From Pectinatus haikarae (GTDB taxonomy: Bacteria; Bacillota; Negativicutes; Selenomonadales; Selenomonadaceae): DNA of 64,000 nt. Position numbers and translations under genes: made by a program. The stretch lies in the NCBI RefSeq assembly GCF_030813505.1, contig NZ_JAUSUE010000001.1; one strand, given 5' to 3'. Under the pieces are notes generated by a model. That model was not told the origin of the DNA, did not search any database, and worked only from the letters and a program-made list of their open reading frames with translations. Each line of letters begins with the position of its first letter. Position 1 is the stretch's first letter. This document shows, piece after piece, positions 6,807-16,035 of this stretch.

Positions 6807-9086
6807 ATGAAAAGATTATCAGTAAGAGTCAGAGGCATCGTTCAGGGCGTCGGTTTTAGGCCTTTTGTCTATCGGTTGGCACGGGAAAATAATCTTACCG
6901 GCTTCGTTTTAAACGATGATGACGGTGTCTTAATGGAAATTCAGGGTATTGAAACATCTCTTGATGTGATGCTTAAAGAGCTTAGCTATGAAGCACCACC
7001 CGCAGCTTCCGTCATGGAAATTGTAACAGCTGAAAAAGAAATCATTGCTTCGGAAAAAGATTTTACAATAAAAAAAAGTCCTCTTGCTGCCCTACGGAAA
7101 GCGTTTATATCACCAGATCTGGCAATATGTGCTGATTGCCGCAAAGAAATCATGGACAAATCTGACAGAAGATATCATTACCCTTTTACTAACTGTACAA
7201 ACTGCGGACCGCGCTTTTCCATAGTGGAAGACATTCCCTATGACAGGCGCAATACTACAATGAAAACTTTTTCTATGTGCAGCAAATGCAGGGAAGAATA
7301 TGCGCAGCCTCAGGACAGGCGTTTTCATGCCCAGCCAAATGCCTGCAATAGTTGCGGCCCGCAGTACAAACTTTTGAATAACAAAGGTACTGTAATATCA
7401 ATTGATAATGAAATTATACTGGAATCAGCAAGAAAAGCTATAAAAAAAGGAGAAATAATTGCTTTAAAAGGTATCGGCGGTTATCATCTGGTCTGTGATG
7501 CCTATAATAATTCTGCAATACTTAAACTCAGAAACAGGAAGAAACGCTTTGACAAAGCATTGGCCGTGATGGCAGATTCAGTAGACACGATAAAAACCTT
7601 ATGCATTGTCAATGCCAAAGAAGAAAGCCTCCTTAAGAGTCCTTCAGCGCCCATCGTCCTTCTTGCAAAAAAAGAAAATTGTGCTCTGGCTGCTGCAGTG
7701 GCTCCCGGCAATTGCAGTATTGGTTTTATGCTTCCTTATGCACCTATCCATTGTCTGCTCCTGCAAAAAGGAGATGTATTTGTGATGACCAGTGCCAATC
7801 TCAGTGAAGAACCCATTGCCTACGAAGAAGAGGACGCGCTGGAACGTCTGGCTGGAATAGCCGATCATTTTTTGATACATGATCGCCGCATCAATATGTC
7901 TATAGATGATTCAGTGATGCAAGTGGTGAAAAATGAAGCTTATTACATAAGGCGCAGCAGAGGATTTGCCCCTGCACCCCTTTTTCTGTCATCTTGCAAT
8001 AAGCAGCTGTCAGTTTTCGCTGCCGGCAGTCAATTGAAAAACACATTTTGTCTGACCGATGGAAATAAGGCAATTCTAAGCCATCATATCGGCGATTTAG
8101 CTAACAAGGCCGCATATGATTCTTACAGAAAGGCCATAAACCATTATCAAAAAATTTTTTCCATACAGCCGCAAATAGCCGCATGTGATCTCCATCCAGA
8201 ATATTTTTCTACGAAATATGCACTTGCGACAGGATTGCCGCTCATCAAAATACAGCACCATCATGCACATATTGTTTCTGTCCTTGCTGAAAATAACATA
8301 TCGGAAAAGGTAATCGGTGTGGCACTTGACGGTACCGGTTATGGCGATGACGGCTGTCTGTGGGGCGGCGAATTTTTTCTGTGTGACTGTACTTCCTATG
8401 AGCGTTTGGCACATTTCTCATATCTGCCTCTGCCGGGAGCATCGGCCGCGATAAAAGAACCATGGCGCCTTGCCGCTTATATAATGCATTCTTTATATGG
8501 GAAAAAAATGCTGGAAAAAGAATGTGGTTTATGGAAATCTGTACCGGAAAACTGGTCCTTAGCTGTTCAAATAGCAGAAAAAGGCTTTAACTCACCCCTT
8601 ACCTCCAGTGCCGGCAGAATATTTGATGCGGTATCGGCTGTTCTTGGCATAAGAGGAAGGATAAATTATGAAGGACAGGCCGCGATAGAACTTGAGCAAA
8701 TAGCGGCGGCAGGAAACGGCAGCCTTTTACCTTATGAATCAAAAGAAAAAAATGGAATGTGTCAGATAGATTTCCTGCCTATGTTCAGAAGCTTAATTGA
8801 GGATGATGCTGCAATCTCCGAAAAAGCTGCTTCTTTCCATTTGACAATGGCAGCTGCCGTGGTGGATACCGTCAGGATTCTAAAGAAGAAGACCGGGGTC
8901 AGAAAAATTGTTCTGTCCGGTGGAGTCTTTCAGAATTTATTATTGCTCAAAAACATATTTGCCCTGCTGGAAGACGATTTTTCCGTTTATATAAATAGAA
9001 AAGTTCCTGCAAATGACGGTGGTCTGTCATTTGGACAGGCAGCGGCAGCATGTGCTATTATAAATAAAAATAGAGGCTTATTATAA
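6807..9086 (+). CDS. hypF: Carbamoyltransferase HypF
   Basis: A 759-residue enzyme that makes the thiocarbamate precursor of the hydrogenase CN ligands from carbamoyl phosphate. Domain order is standard: acylphosphatase (about 1-90, VRGIVQGVGFRPFVYR), two zinc-finger units (about 106-185, CADC, CTNCG, CSKC, CNSCG), a YrdC-like nucleotide-binding domain (about 200-380) and a Kae1-like domain with the HHHAHIVSVLAE metal site and a C-terminal LSGGVFQN segment. Full length. The start is 12 bases after the protease stop with only a weak ribosome site, suggesting coupled translation. Confidence 0.96.
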   Translation: MKRLSVRVRGIVQGVGFRPFVYRLARENNLTGFVLNDDDGVLMEIQGIETSLDVMLKELSYEAPPAASVMEIVTAEKEIIASEKDFTIKKSPLAALRKAFISPDLAICADCRKEIMDKSDRRYHYPFTNCTNCGPRFSIVEDIPYDRRNTTMKTFSMCSKCREEYAQPQDRRFHAQPNACNSCGPQYKLLNNKGTVISIDNEIILESARKAIKKGEIIALKGIGGYHLVCDAYNNSAILKLRNRKKRFDKALAVMADSVDTIKTLCIVNAKEESLLKSPSAPIVLLAKKENCALAAAVAPGNCSIGFMLPYAPIHCLLLQKGDVFVMTSANLSEEPIAYEEEDALERLAGIADHFLIHDRRINMSIDDSVMQVVKNEAYYIRRSRGFAPAPLFLSSCNKQLSVFAAGSQLKNTFCLTDGNKAILSHHIGDLANKAAYDSYRKAINHYQKIFSIQPQIAACDLHPEYFSTKYALATGLPLIKIQHHHAHIVSVLAENNISEKVIGVALDGTGYGDDGCLWGGEFFLCDCTSYERLAHFSYLPLPGASAAIKEPWRLAAYIMHSLYGKKMLEKECGLWKSVPENWSLAVQIAEKGFNSPLTSSAGRIFDAVSAVLGIRGRINYEGQAAIELEQIAAAGNGSLLPYESKEKNGMCQIDFLPMFRSLIEDDAAISEKAASFHLTMAAAVVDTVRILKKKTGVRKIVLSGGVFQNLLLLKNIFALLEDDFSVYINRKVPANDGGLSFGQAAAACAIINKNRGLL

Positions 9087-9100
9087 AAGGAGCGATAAAA

Positions 9101-9325
9101 ATGTGTCTTGCTGTTCCTGCAAAAATTATAGAAAAGAATGATATGATGGCAACCGTTGATGTTGAGGGCATACAGAGAAAAATCAGTTTGATGCTCTTAC
9201 CCGATGCAAAAAAAGGTGATTTTGTTCTTATGCATGCCGGTTTTGCGATTCAGACAATAGATGAACAAGAGGCAAATTATACTGCCCAGCTGTTAAAAGA
9301 GGTCGCCCAAAATGATAATGCCTGA
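9101..9325 (+). CDS. hypC: Hydrogenase assembly chaperone HypC
   Basis: A 74-residue HypC/HybG protein. After removal of Met1, Cys2 of MCLAVPAKI carries the Fe(CN)2CO unit, jointly with HypD, to the large subunit. An AAAGGAGC ribosome site precedes it. Its last 14 bases overlap hypD. Only one HypC paralogue is present, consistent with a single hydrogenase in this locus. Confidence 0.95.
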   Translation: MCLAVPAKIIEKNDMMATVDVEGIQRKISLMLLPDAKKGDFVLMHAGFAIQTIDEQEANYTAQLLKEVAQNDNA

Positions 9326-10409
9326 AGAATGCAAGAAGGCAGCAGAGTTTTTCCTGCAAAACATTGATAGACTTATAACAAAACCTACGCGATTTATGGA
9401 GGTTTGCGGTACACATACTGTATCTATTTTTCGTTCCGGCATAAGACAGCTTCTTCCTGAAAAGGTGGATCTTGTAAGCGGTCCCGGCTGTCCTGTATGC
9501 GTCACGCCGAATGATTATATGGATACTGCAATCGCCTATGCGAAAAATTCAAACGTGATCATAACTACTTTCGGCGATATGCTTAAAGTTCCCGGTACAA
9601 GCACAAGCTTATATGAAGCAAGAGCGGAAGGCGCTGATGTCCGTATAGTATACTCTCCGCTTGACGCCCTGCAGCTGGCAATAAATAACCCTGCAAAAAA
9701 AATAATTTTTTTAGCGGTTGGTTTTGAAACAACCGCACCTTTGACGGCAGCCACTATTCAAACAGCACAAAAAAAGCAAATAAATAATTTTTTTATTCTC
9801 TCTGCACACAAATGGACATATACGGCTCTCGATGCTTTATTAAGCGATCCGACAATAAAAGTCGACGGATTTTTGCTGCCCGGCCATGTCTGCGTCATTA
9901 CGGGCGAAGCCCCCTTTTCCTTTGTATCTGAAAGGTATGCAAAACCGGCTGTCATTGCCGGTTTTGAGGCACTCGATATTCTTCGGGCCGTATATATGCT
10001 TGCCCTGCAGGTTCAAAACGGTCAGGCAAAAATAGAAAATGCTTATAAGCGCGTGGTCAGGACTGAAGGCAACCCCATTGCTCAAAATGCAATATCTTCA
10101 GTTTTCAGCAATACATCCGCAAACTGGCGAGGCTTCGGCGGAATAGAAAATTCCGGTATGACAGTCAACGCGGCATACGCTCAATATGACGCACTGCACA
10201 GCATCCCTGTGACCAAGGAAAACTCAAGAGAAAATCCAGCCTGTCGCTGCGGTGATGTACTAAAAGGCAATATCAACCCTACGCAATGTCCTTTATTCAA
10301 AAAAATATGTACACCGGAACACCCTGCCGGTGCATGCATGGTTTCCATTGAGGGCACATGCCATGCGTGGTATAAATATGGGCAAGGGAGATATCACTAT
10401 GGAAGATAA
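9312..10409 (+). CDS. hypD: Hydrogenase Fe-ligand assembly protein HypD
   Basis: A 365-residue Fe-S protein that, with HypC and HypE, builds the Fe(CN)2CO group. Family segments are clear: MEVCGTHT near the N terminus (active Cys), GPGCPVCVTP, TTFGDMLKVPG, FLAVGFETTAP, and the cluster cysteines in the C-terminal part (CRCGDVLKG, CPLFKKICTPEHPAGACMVS). Start ATG at 9312, with a second in-frame ATG two codons later; overlaps hypC by 14 bases. The hypE start lies inside its last 11 bases. Confidence 0.95.
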   Translation: MIMPEECKKAAEFFLQNIDRLITKPTRFMEVCGTHTVSIFRSGIRQLLPEKVDLVSGPGCPVCVTPNDYMDTAIAYAKNSNVIITTFGDMLKVPGTSTSLYEARAEGADVRIVYSPLDALQLAINNPAKKIIFLAVGFETTAPLTAATIQTAQKKQINNFFILSAHKWTYTALDALLSDPTIKVDGFLLPGHVCVITGEAPFSFVSERYAKPAVIAGFEALDILRAVYMLALQVQNGQAKIENAYKRVVRTEGNPIAQNAISSVFSNTSANWRGFGGIENSGMTVNAAYAQYDALHSIPVTKENSRENPACRCGDVLKGNINPTQCPLFKKICTPEHPAGACMVSIEGTCHAWYKYGQGRYHYGR

Positions 10410-11406
10410 ATTCATAACTATGGCTCACGGAGCGGGCGGTGTAAAAAGCCGTGAGCTGGTCGAAGAAATAATGGTTCCAGCATTTGATAATGAATATCTG
10501 CGTCAGATGCATGACGGAGCCAAGCTTCCTGTAAAGAATAATATTGCCTTCACTACAGACTCCTATGTAGTAAAACCCTTGTTTTTTAACGGCGGCAATA
10601 TAGGTAAACTGGCCGTATGCGGCACAGTGAATGATCTGGCTATGACAGGTGCCGTGCCAAAATATATATCTGTGGGCATGATTTTGGAAGAAGGTTTTCC
10701 AATAAAGGATTTGCGCACTATCGTCGATACCATGAGTCAGGCAGCAGCTGAGGCCGGTATATATATCGTCACAGGAGATACAAAAGTAGTCAACAAAAAC
10801 AGCGGTGATGGTATTTTTATCAATACGGCAGGTGTCGGTAATTTAATAGACGGCTGCGATATAGCTCCGCGAAATGTAAAGCCGGAAATGGATATAATAG
10901 TCAGCGGATATCTCGGTGATCATGCCGCGGCGATCATGGCATTACGACATAATCTGCAATTGCCGGACACACTAAAAAGTGACTGTGCTCCGCTAAATAA
11001 ACTTGTTTATAAAATATTGCAGACGGCGCCCAAAATAGCCGTAATGCGTGATGCCACCCGCGGCGGCGCAGCAGCCGTTCTCAATGAAATAGCAGCCCAG
11101 GCAGGTGTCGGTATCATTATTGATGAAGACAATCTTCCCGTACGTAAAGAAGTACGAGGGTTCTGCGATATCCTGGGTTTTGATCCGATATATCTGGCAA
11201 ATGAAGGCAAAATGGTAATCTTTGCAGACAAAACCTATAGCAGCCGGATACTTGCCGTTATGCACAAAGATGTATATGGCAAAAATGCCTGTATAATAGG
11301 CAGTACAAACAGTATCGCTCCCGGCGAAGTGGGTCTGCGTACAGCTATTGGCGGGATAAGGATAATTGATATGCCTGCAGGTGAACAAATCCCCAGAATC
11401 TGCTGA
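10399..11406 (+). CDS. hypE: Hydrogenase thiocarbamate dehydratase HypE
   Basis: A 335-residue PurM-like ATPase that accepts the carbamoyl group from HypF on its C-terminal cysteine and dehydrates it to thiocyanate. The chain ends PRIC, the expected terminal Cys motif; MAHGAGG near the start and VTGDTKVV mid-protein are family segments. The ATG at 10399 with GGGAG eight bases upstream is preferred to an in-frame ATG at 10330 that would read 80 bases into hypD. Last gene of the hydrogenase operon. Confidence 0.95.
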   Translation: MEDKFITMAHGAGGVKSRELVEEIMVPAFDNEYLRQMHDGAKLPVKNNIAFTTDSYVVKPLFFNGGNIGKLAVCGTVNDLAMTGAVPKYISVGMILEEGFPIKDLRTIVDTMSQAAAEAGIYIVTGDTKVVNKNSGDGIFINTAGVGNLIDGCDIAPRNVKPEMDIIVSGYLGDHAAAIMALRHNLQLPDTLKSDCAPLNKLVYKILQTAPKIAVMRDATRGGAAAVLNEIAAQAGVGIIIDEDNLPVRKEVRGFCDILGFDPIYLANEGKMVIFADKTYSSRILAVMHKDVYGKNACIIGSTNSIAPGEVGLRTAIGGIRIIDMPAGEQIPRIC

Positions 11407-11434
11407 ATCCTTAAAATTAAATATTGCATCATTA

Positions 11435-11485
11435 AAAAATCCGTCTTATTCAGGTACATACGCCTGCTTAATAAGACGGATTTTT
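11435..11485 (+). terminator. Terminator of the hydrogenase operon
   Basis: A 16-base perfect stem (11435-11450 with 11470-11485), itself ending in a T-run; the loop contains a further CAGG/CCTG pairing. It marks the end of the hya-hyp operon 29 bases after hypE. Confidence 0.88.
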
Positions 11486-11617
11486 ATATCCATATACAAA
11501 TATAAATAACGGTAAATTTCAGCAAATATATATAAACATCTACTTACAGTGCTGGTTTTTCCAAAATCAAAATATGTTATAATATGGATAAAAGGATGCA
11601 TATAATGAGGTGAACAT

Positions 11618-12235
11618 ATGGTTGACAATGTATACGGAAAATATATACCTGTACTCGAAAAGGTTATGAACAATCTGCTGGAAAATATCCAAAAATATAA
11701 TGAAAAAGAAAAAAATAAGACGGGCGAAATGGCATATGAACACTTGATTTACCGCATTAAAACACATGGCAGTATGGCAGAAAAATGTCATCGTAAGGGA
11801 TTGCCGCAGACTCCATGTGCAGCACTTCACGATATACGGGATGCGATCGGTATTCGTATCATCTGCCGGTTTATTGAAGACATTTATGTAAATATCGCCT
11901 ATATTAAAGCCATACCAAATTGCCGCATTATTCAGGAAAAGGATTACATAAAGCATGTAAAAGCAAACGGATATCGCAGCTATCATATAATAGTCGAGCT
12001 TACAATGCCTTATGAAGATGCATCAGAAATATGTCCCGGACACTTTTTTGCTGAAATACAGCTGCGAACCATTGCCATGGATTCATGGGCCAGTCTCGAA
12101 CATCAGATGAAATACAAGCGTAATATAGAAAATTCCGAAATGATCGTGCGAGAACTGAAACGATGTGCCGATGAACTGGCAGCCTGCGACATATCTATGC
12201 AGACTATACGTAATCTGATCCGCACTGAACAATAA
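11618..12235 (+). CDS. Small alarmone synthetase (RelQ/RelP-type GTP pyrophosphokinase)
   Basis: A 205-residue protein with a RelA/SpoT synthetase domain only: RDAIGIRIICRF, KANGYRSYH, and the EIQLRTIAMDSWASLEHQ segment. There is no HD hydrolase, TGS or ACT domain, so it should make (p)ppGpp or pGpp without ribosome control, like Bacillus YjbM/YwaC. GAGGTGA sits five bases before the ATG, and an extended -10 (TGTTATAAT, ending at 11583) lies upstream. A response regulator gene follows after 18 bases on the same strand, so the alarmone synthetase may share a transcript with a two-component system. RelP versus RelQ cannot be settled by eye. Confidence 0.9.
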   Translation: MVDNVYGKYIPVLEKVMNNLLENIQKYNEKEKNKTGEMAYEHLIYRIKTHGSMAEKCHRKGLPQTPCAALHDIRDAIGIRIICRFIEDIYVNIAYIKAIPNCRIIQEKDYIKHVKANGYRSYHIIVELTMPYEDASEICPGHFFAEIQLRTIAMDSWASLEHQMKYKRNIENSEMIVRELKRCADELAACDISMQTIRNLIRTEQ

Positions 12236-12253
12236 TTATGGGAGAATACAGAC

Positions 12254-12922
12254 ATGAAAATATTGCTGGCAGAAGATGAACACGATATGTCATCAGCACT
12301 TACCGCTGTACTGAGACATTCCGGTTATGAAGTAGACGCTGTTTACGACGGAGCTGCTGCCGTAGAAAAGGCACAGGAAAACACATATGATTGTATGATT
12401 TTTGATATTATGATGCCTAAGATGGATGGTGTCGATGCACTGAAGCAATTACGCGGCAGTGGTAATTTCACACCCGTCATTATGTTGACAGCTAAAGCAG
12501 AAACAGATGACAGAATCGCAGGCCTTGATGCGGGTTCTGATGACTATCTGACAAAACCATTTGCTATGGGAGAGCTATTGGCTCGTATCCGGTCCATGGT
12601 ACGGCGCATCAACGCCTTTTCACCATCCAGGCTTTTTTGCGGTACCGTCACCCTGGATGTGGAAGAACAGGAATTATCCTGTAAAAATTCTATTCGTTTA
12701 GGCAATAAAGAAACAAAACTCATGAAATTTTTTATGCTTAATATCGGCAGAGAATTATCAACAAAAGCTATTTTTCTGCACGTCTGGAAAAGTGAATCAG
12801 ATGTGGACAAAACTATTGTCTGGATATATGTGTCATATTTACGGGAAAAGCTGGAATCTGTTAATGCAGACATCCAAATCATCGGAAATAAGGGAAAAAC
12901 CTTCCTTCTAAAAGAAAAATAA
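12254..12922 (+). CDS. OmpR-family response regulator
   Basis: A 222-residue regulator: receiver domain at about 1-115 with phospho-acceptor Asp51 (FDIMMPKMDG), acidic pair near residues 7-9, and the KPF motif, followed by a winged-helix domain at about 130-220. It pairs with the histidine kinase that starts 11 bases later. The DNA-binding part is less typical than the receiver (it lacks the usual VWGYD-type ending), but the ESDVDKTIVWIYVSYLREKL helix fits OmpR. Target genes are unknown. Confidence 0.9.
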   Translation: MKILLAEDEHDMSSALTAVLRHSGYEVDAVYDGAAAVEKAQENTYDCMIFDIMMPKMDGVDALKQLRGSGNFTPVIMLTAKAETDDRIAGLDAGSDDYLTKPFAMGELLARIRSMVRRINAFSPSRLFCGTVTLDVEEQELSCKNSIRLGNKETKLMKFFMLNIGRELSTKAIFLHVWKSESDVDKTIVWIYVSYLREKLESVNADIQIIGNKGKTFLLKEK

Positions 12923-12933
12923 ACAGCGGGGAT

Positions 12934-14211
12934 ATGGTACAATTCATGGATATAATAAAAAATCTGCGGAGAAAATTTATTGCGGCGGCTACAGCAGCTG
13001 TTGTTATTATAGTGGCCGGGGCCCTTGGCTTGATCAATACAATAGTATATATGCGCATGCATGTTCAAGTGGAATCTGTTCTTTTATATATTTCACAGAA
13101 CGGCGGAAATGTCCCGCAAGAAAAGACCCCACAGGACAGCAGTTGGTTCGGCGACACAAATTGGTCTGATGATACGCCTGAATTTTCTTATCAAACAAGA
13201 TTTTTTAGTGTTCTTGTCAATCCGGCGGGATATATCGAAAAAATAAACATCAAAAATATTGCTGCTTTTACCGAAGATGAAGCAATACAATATGCACAGT
13301 CTACTGCACAAGAAGGAAAAATGCAGGGCTTTTTCAAAAAGGACAGAGCCAGTTATGCCTATATGATAACAAAAGATCCCAGCGGAAATTTTCTTATCGT
13401 CATTATGGATTATACACGTGACGCAGGTGCAGTTGACTCCTTTATGCATTATTCTTTATTATTCGGTTTCATCTGCATACTATTATATATATTTATTCTG
13501 GCCGCTTTATGCAATATGGCTATCAAACCATTTATTCTCAACATGGAAAATCAAAAACGGTTCATCACCAATGCCGGTCACGAATTGAAAACTCCGATAG
13601 CTATTATTTCCGCTAATACCGAGGCGATGGAGCTTATCAACGGCAAGAGTGAATGGACGGTCAACATATTGAAACAAGTTCACCGCTTATCCAAGCTGAT
13701 AAATGATCTTATTATGCTCGCAAAAATGGGGGAACGCTCCCGTGCGGATCTTGACATAACGTCCGTAGATTTATCAGAAACAGTGACAACTGTGACTGAA
13801 TCATTCAGGCAAATGCTCAGTGATCAAAAAAAGGGATTTACCTGTCGCATCGACCCTCTTATCCATATCCAGTCCGATGCAAAATGTATATATGAACTTA
13901 TAAATATTCTTGTTGATAATGCCGTCAAATATTGTGATGATAACGGTACCGTCAACGTAATTCTTTCACGCAATAAAAAAAATACAGGTGCTATCATCGC
14001 TATTTCCAATACTCACATCGCCGGAGCTGCGATCGATTATTCCCGATTTTTTGAACGATTTTACCGCGGTGATGTGTCACATAACAGCAAAAGAAAGGGC
14101 TATGGTATAGGATTGGCCATGGCAAAAGAACTGGCACAGCTCATAAAAGGAAAGCTCAATGTATCCTATACCAACGAAATAATCACTTTTACCGTAAGGT
14201 TAAATACTTAA
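12934..14211 (+). CDS. Sensor histidine kinase
   Basis: A 425-residue membrane kinase. Two membrane helices (about 15-39 and 172-195) enclose a sensor domain of about 130 residues outside the membrane; HisKA follows with NAGHELKTP (His216), then the N box (LVDNAVKYCDDNG) and the G box (GYGIGLAMAKEL). There is no HAMP-length spacer, only about 18 residues. Start ATG 12934 follows GCGGGG; an ATG four codons later (12946) is an alternative. Translated with the upstream regulator; the signal sensed is not deducible. Confidence 0.9.
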   Translation: MVQFMDIIKNLRRKFIAAATAAVVIIVAGALGLINTIVYMRMHVQVESVLLYISQNGGNVPQEKTPQDSSWFGDTNWSDDTPEFSYQTRFFSVLVNPAGYIEKINIKNIAAFTEDEAIQYAQSTAQEGKMQGFFKKDRASYAYMITKDPSGNFLIVIMDYTRDAGAVDSFMHYSLLFGFICILLYIFILAALCNMAIKPFILNMENQKRFITNAGHELKTPIAIISANTEAMELINGKSEWTVNILKQVHRLSKLINDLIMLAKMGERSRADLDITSVDLSETVTTVTESFRQMLSDQKKGFTCRIDPLIHIQSDAKCIYELINILVDNAVKYCDDNGTVNVILSRNKKNTGAIIAISNTHIAGAAIDYSRFFERFYRGDVSHNSKRKGYGIGLAMAKELAQLIKGKLNVSYTNEIITFTVRLNT

Positions 14212-14308
14212 TGCATTCAGCAGGTATACTGATCTGGCAATAAAAAATATATACTCCCCAAAAACAATCGTAATACATTGCCAATAATATCTTCTGCCAG
14301 CCAATATC

Positions 14309-14656
14309 TCATTTTATCTTGTTTGGAAAAATTACTACCAAAAGCATTTTAAAGCAGTTTTCAGCATATACCGCATGCGGATGCTGTGCCGGCATAATAA
14401 TGGACTCGCCTATTTCCAATTTATGCGAAATTCCGTCCACAGTTATCTCACCGCTTCCGTCAAGACAAATGGCAAAAGCATCACCATTGGATTCGTGCGT
14501 GCTTAAGCCCTCTCCTGCTGCAAAAGCAAATAAAGTCATTCCCACAGCATCATTTTGGATAAGTGTCTTGCTTACTACCTGTTCATCTTGATATTTCACC
14601 AAATCCTTTAAAACCAGTACTTCTGACTTTCTGATATTCTTTAAAATAGTTTCCAT
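14309..14656 (-). CDS. Cupin-domain protein
   Basis: A 115-residue single-domain cupin. Metal ligands fit the two cupin motifs: a His-rich first motif around STHESNGDAFAICLDGSG and a second at MPAQHPHAVYA. GAGGAG lies 9 bases before the ATG. Small cupins of this kind are often called general-stress or sugar-binding proteins, but the substrate cannot be told. It stands alone on the minus strand, divergent from the aldolase gene. Confidence 0.82.
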   Translation of the reverse strand: METILKNIRKSEVLVLKDLVKYQDEQVVSKTLIQNDAVGMTLFAFAAGEGLSTHESNGDAFAICLDGSGEITVDGISHKLEIGESIIMPAQHPHAVYAENCFKMLLVVIFPNKIK

Positions 14657-14913
14657 TTGATTTCATCTCCTCTGAATTATTTATTTTAATATATACCTTT
14701 TTTCTATTTAATGCTGTAACAATTGTGACATGCTCTAAAGATATATATACTTGCTGCAATATCCGACATTTTTCTTCTGCTTGCAAAGAAATGGGAAAAG
14801 TATTATTATTAAACTATTCAATTGATACTTAAAATATTCGTTTTACTTGAAGAGATTTTTTTATCATATATCTTCAATTTAACGAAAACTTTCTAAAGAG
14901 GAGATGAATTTTA

Positions 14914-15804
14914 ATGAATGAAAAACAATTGCAAAGAGTGAGTCATGACAAGGCATTTATTGCGGCTCTGGATCAAAGCGGCGGAAGCACACCGAAGGCA
15001 TTGGCTGCTTATGGTATAAAGGAAAATGAATATAACGGCAACGACGAAATGTTTGCCAAAGTGCATGAAATGCGTACACGGATAATAAAAAGTCCTGCGT
15101 TTAAGGCTGATTATATTTTAGCTGCTATCTTATTTGAAAATACTATGGACCGGAAAATTGACGGAGAATTGACGGCGGATTATCTTTGGAATAAGAAGGG
15201 AATCGTTCCTTTTCTAAAAGTTGATAAAGGTCTGGCTGAATTAACAGACGGTGTTCAGCTCATGAAACCTATGCCCGATTTAGCTGATCTTTTGAAACGT
15301 GCTGTGCAGCGGAATATTTTCGGCACAAAAATGCGTTCTGTAATAAAGCAGACAAATAGAGATGGTATAAAAAAAATTGTCAAACAGCAGTTTGAAATTG
15401 GACGACAGATAGCTGCTGCAGGGCTTGTCCCCATACTTGAACCTGAAGTTGATATTCACAGCGAAAATCGTGCAGAATCAGAAAAGATACTGAAAGAGGA
15501 GATATTTAAGGAACTTTCTTTACTGCCATCTGATTTAAAAATAATGTTCAAGTTATCTATTCCCGAAATCGATAATTTTTACAGCGATCTGATAAATGGA
15601 CAAACAAATATTATCAGGGTGGTAGCTCTTTCAGGCGGTTTCTCCCGGCAGGAGGCAAATGACAAATTATCACGCAATAATGGTTTAATAGCCAGTTTTT
15701 CGCGGGCACTGGCAGAAGGACTTTACGCACAGCAATCTGATAATGATTTTGATACTGTTCTTGCTTCCAGTATAAAAAATATTTATGAGGCTTCTATTAC
15801 CTGA
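14914..15804 (+). CDS. fda: Class I fructose-bisphosphate aldolase
   Basis: A 296-residue Schiff-base aldolase of the type found in staphylococci and some other Firmicutes: cleaves fructose-1,6-bisphosphate to the two triose phosphates. The likely Schiff-base lysine is Lys213 in IMFKLSIPE; ALDQSGGSTPKAL near the N terminus, ILFENTMDR and ILEPEVDIH are family segments. It needs no metal, unlike class II enzymes. AGAGGAG precedes the ATG by about 9 bases. A hairpin terminator follows, so it is monocistronic. Confidence 0.92.
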   Translation: MNEKQLQRVSHDKAFIAALDQSGGSTPKALAAYGIKENEYNGNDEMFAKVHEMRTRIIKSPAFKADYILAAILFENTMDRKIDGELTADYLWNKKGIVPFLKVDKGLAELTDGVQLMKPMPDLADLLKRAVQRNIFGTKMRSVIKQTNRDGIKKIVKQQFEIGRQIAAAGLVPILEPEVDIHSENRAESEKILKEEIFKELSLLPSDLKIMFKLSIPEIDNFYSDLINGQTNIIRVVALSGGFSRQEANDKLSRNNGLIASFSRALAEGLYAQQSDNDFDTVLASSIKNIYEASIT

Positions 15805-15829
15805 TTAACATACATGTACGCTTAGTTTT

Positions 15830-15877
15830 ATCCGCTGTATAACCGAAAGAAAAATCGGCTGTATGGCGGATTTTTCT
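15830..15877 (+). terminator. Terminator after class I aldolase
   Basis: ATCCGC (15830-15835) with GCGGAT (15866-15871) and ACCGA with TCGGC/T inside, followed by TTTTTCTTT. It closes the aldolase transcript. Confidence 0.75.
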
Positions 15878-15924
15878 TTCATTTTAAATATTGACCGACC
15901 AAGTTCCAATTAATACTCATCTAT

Positions 15925-15972
15925 TGCTATACTCCAATTGTTTCATAAAAATTTCATAATTGGAGTATAGCA
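15925..15972. repeat. 15-base perfect inverted repeat upstream of amidase
   Basis: TGCTATACTCCAATT at 15925-15939 is exactly reverse-complemented at 15958-15972; the 18-base loop itself contains two copies of TTTCAT. There is no T-run, so it does not look like an ordinary terminator. It lies 63 bases before the amidase start. It may be an operator or a 5'-UTR stem-loop. Confidence 0.8.
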
Positions 15973-16035
15973 TAGTAGTATATTGAATAAGTATACAAAA
16001 AAAGCTGATTTTCCATGTTATAAAGGGAGTTTATA

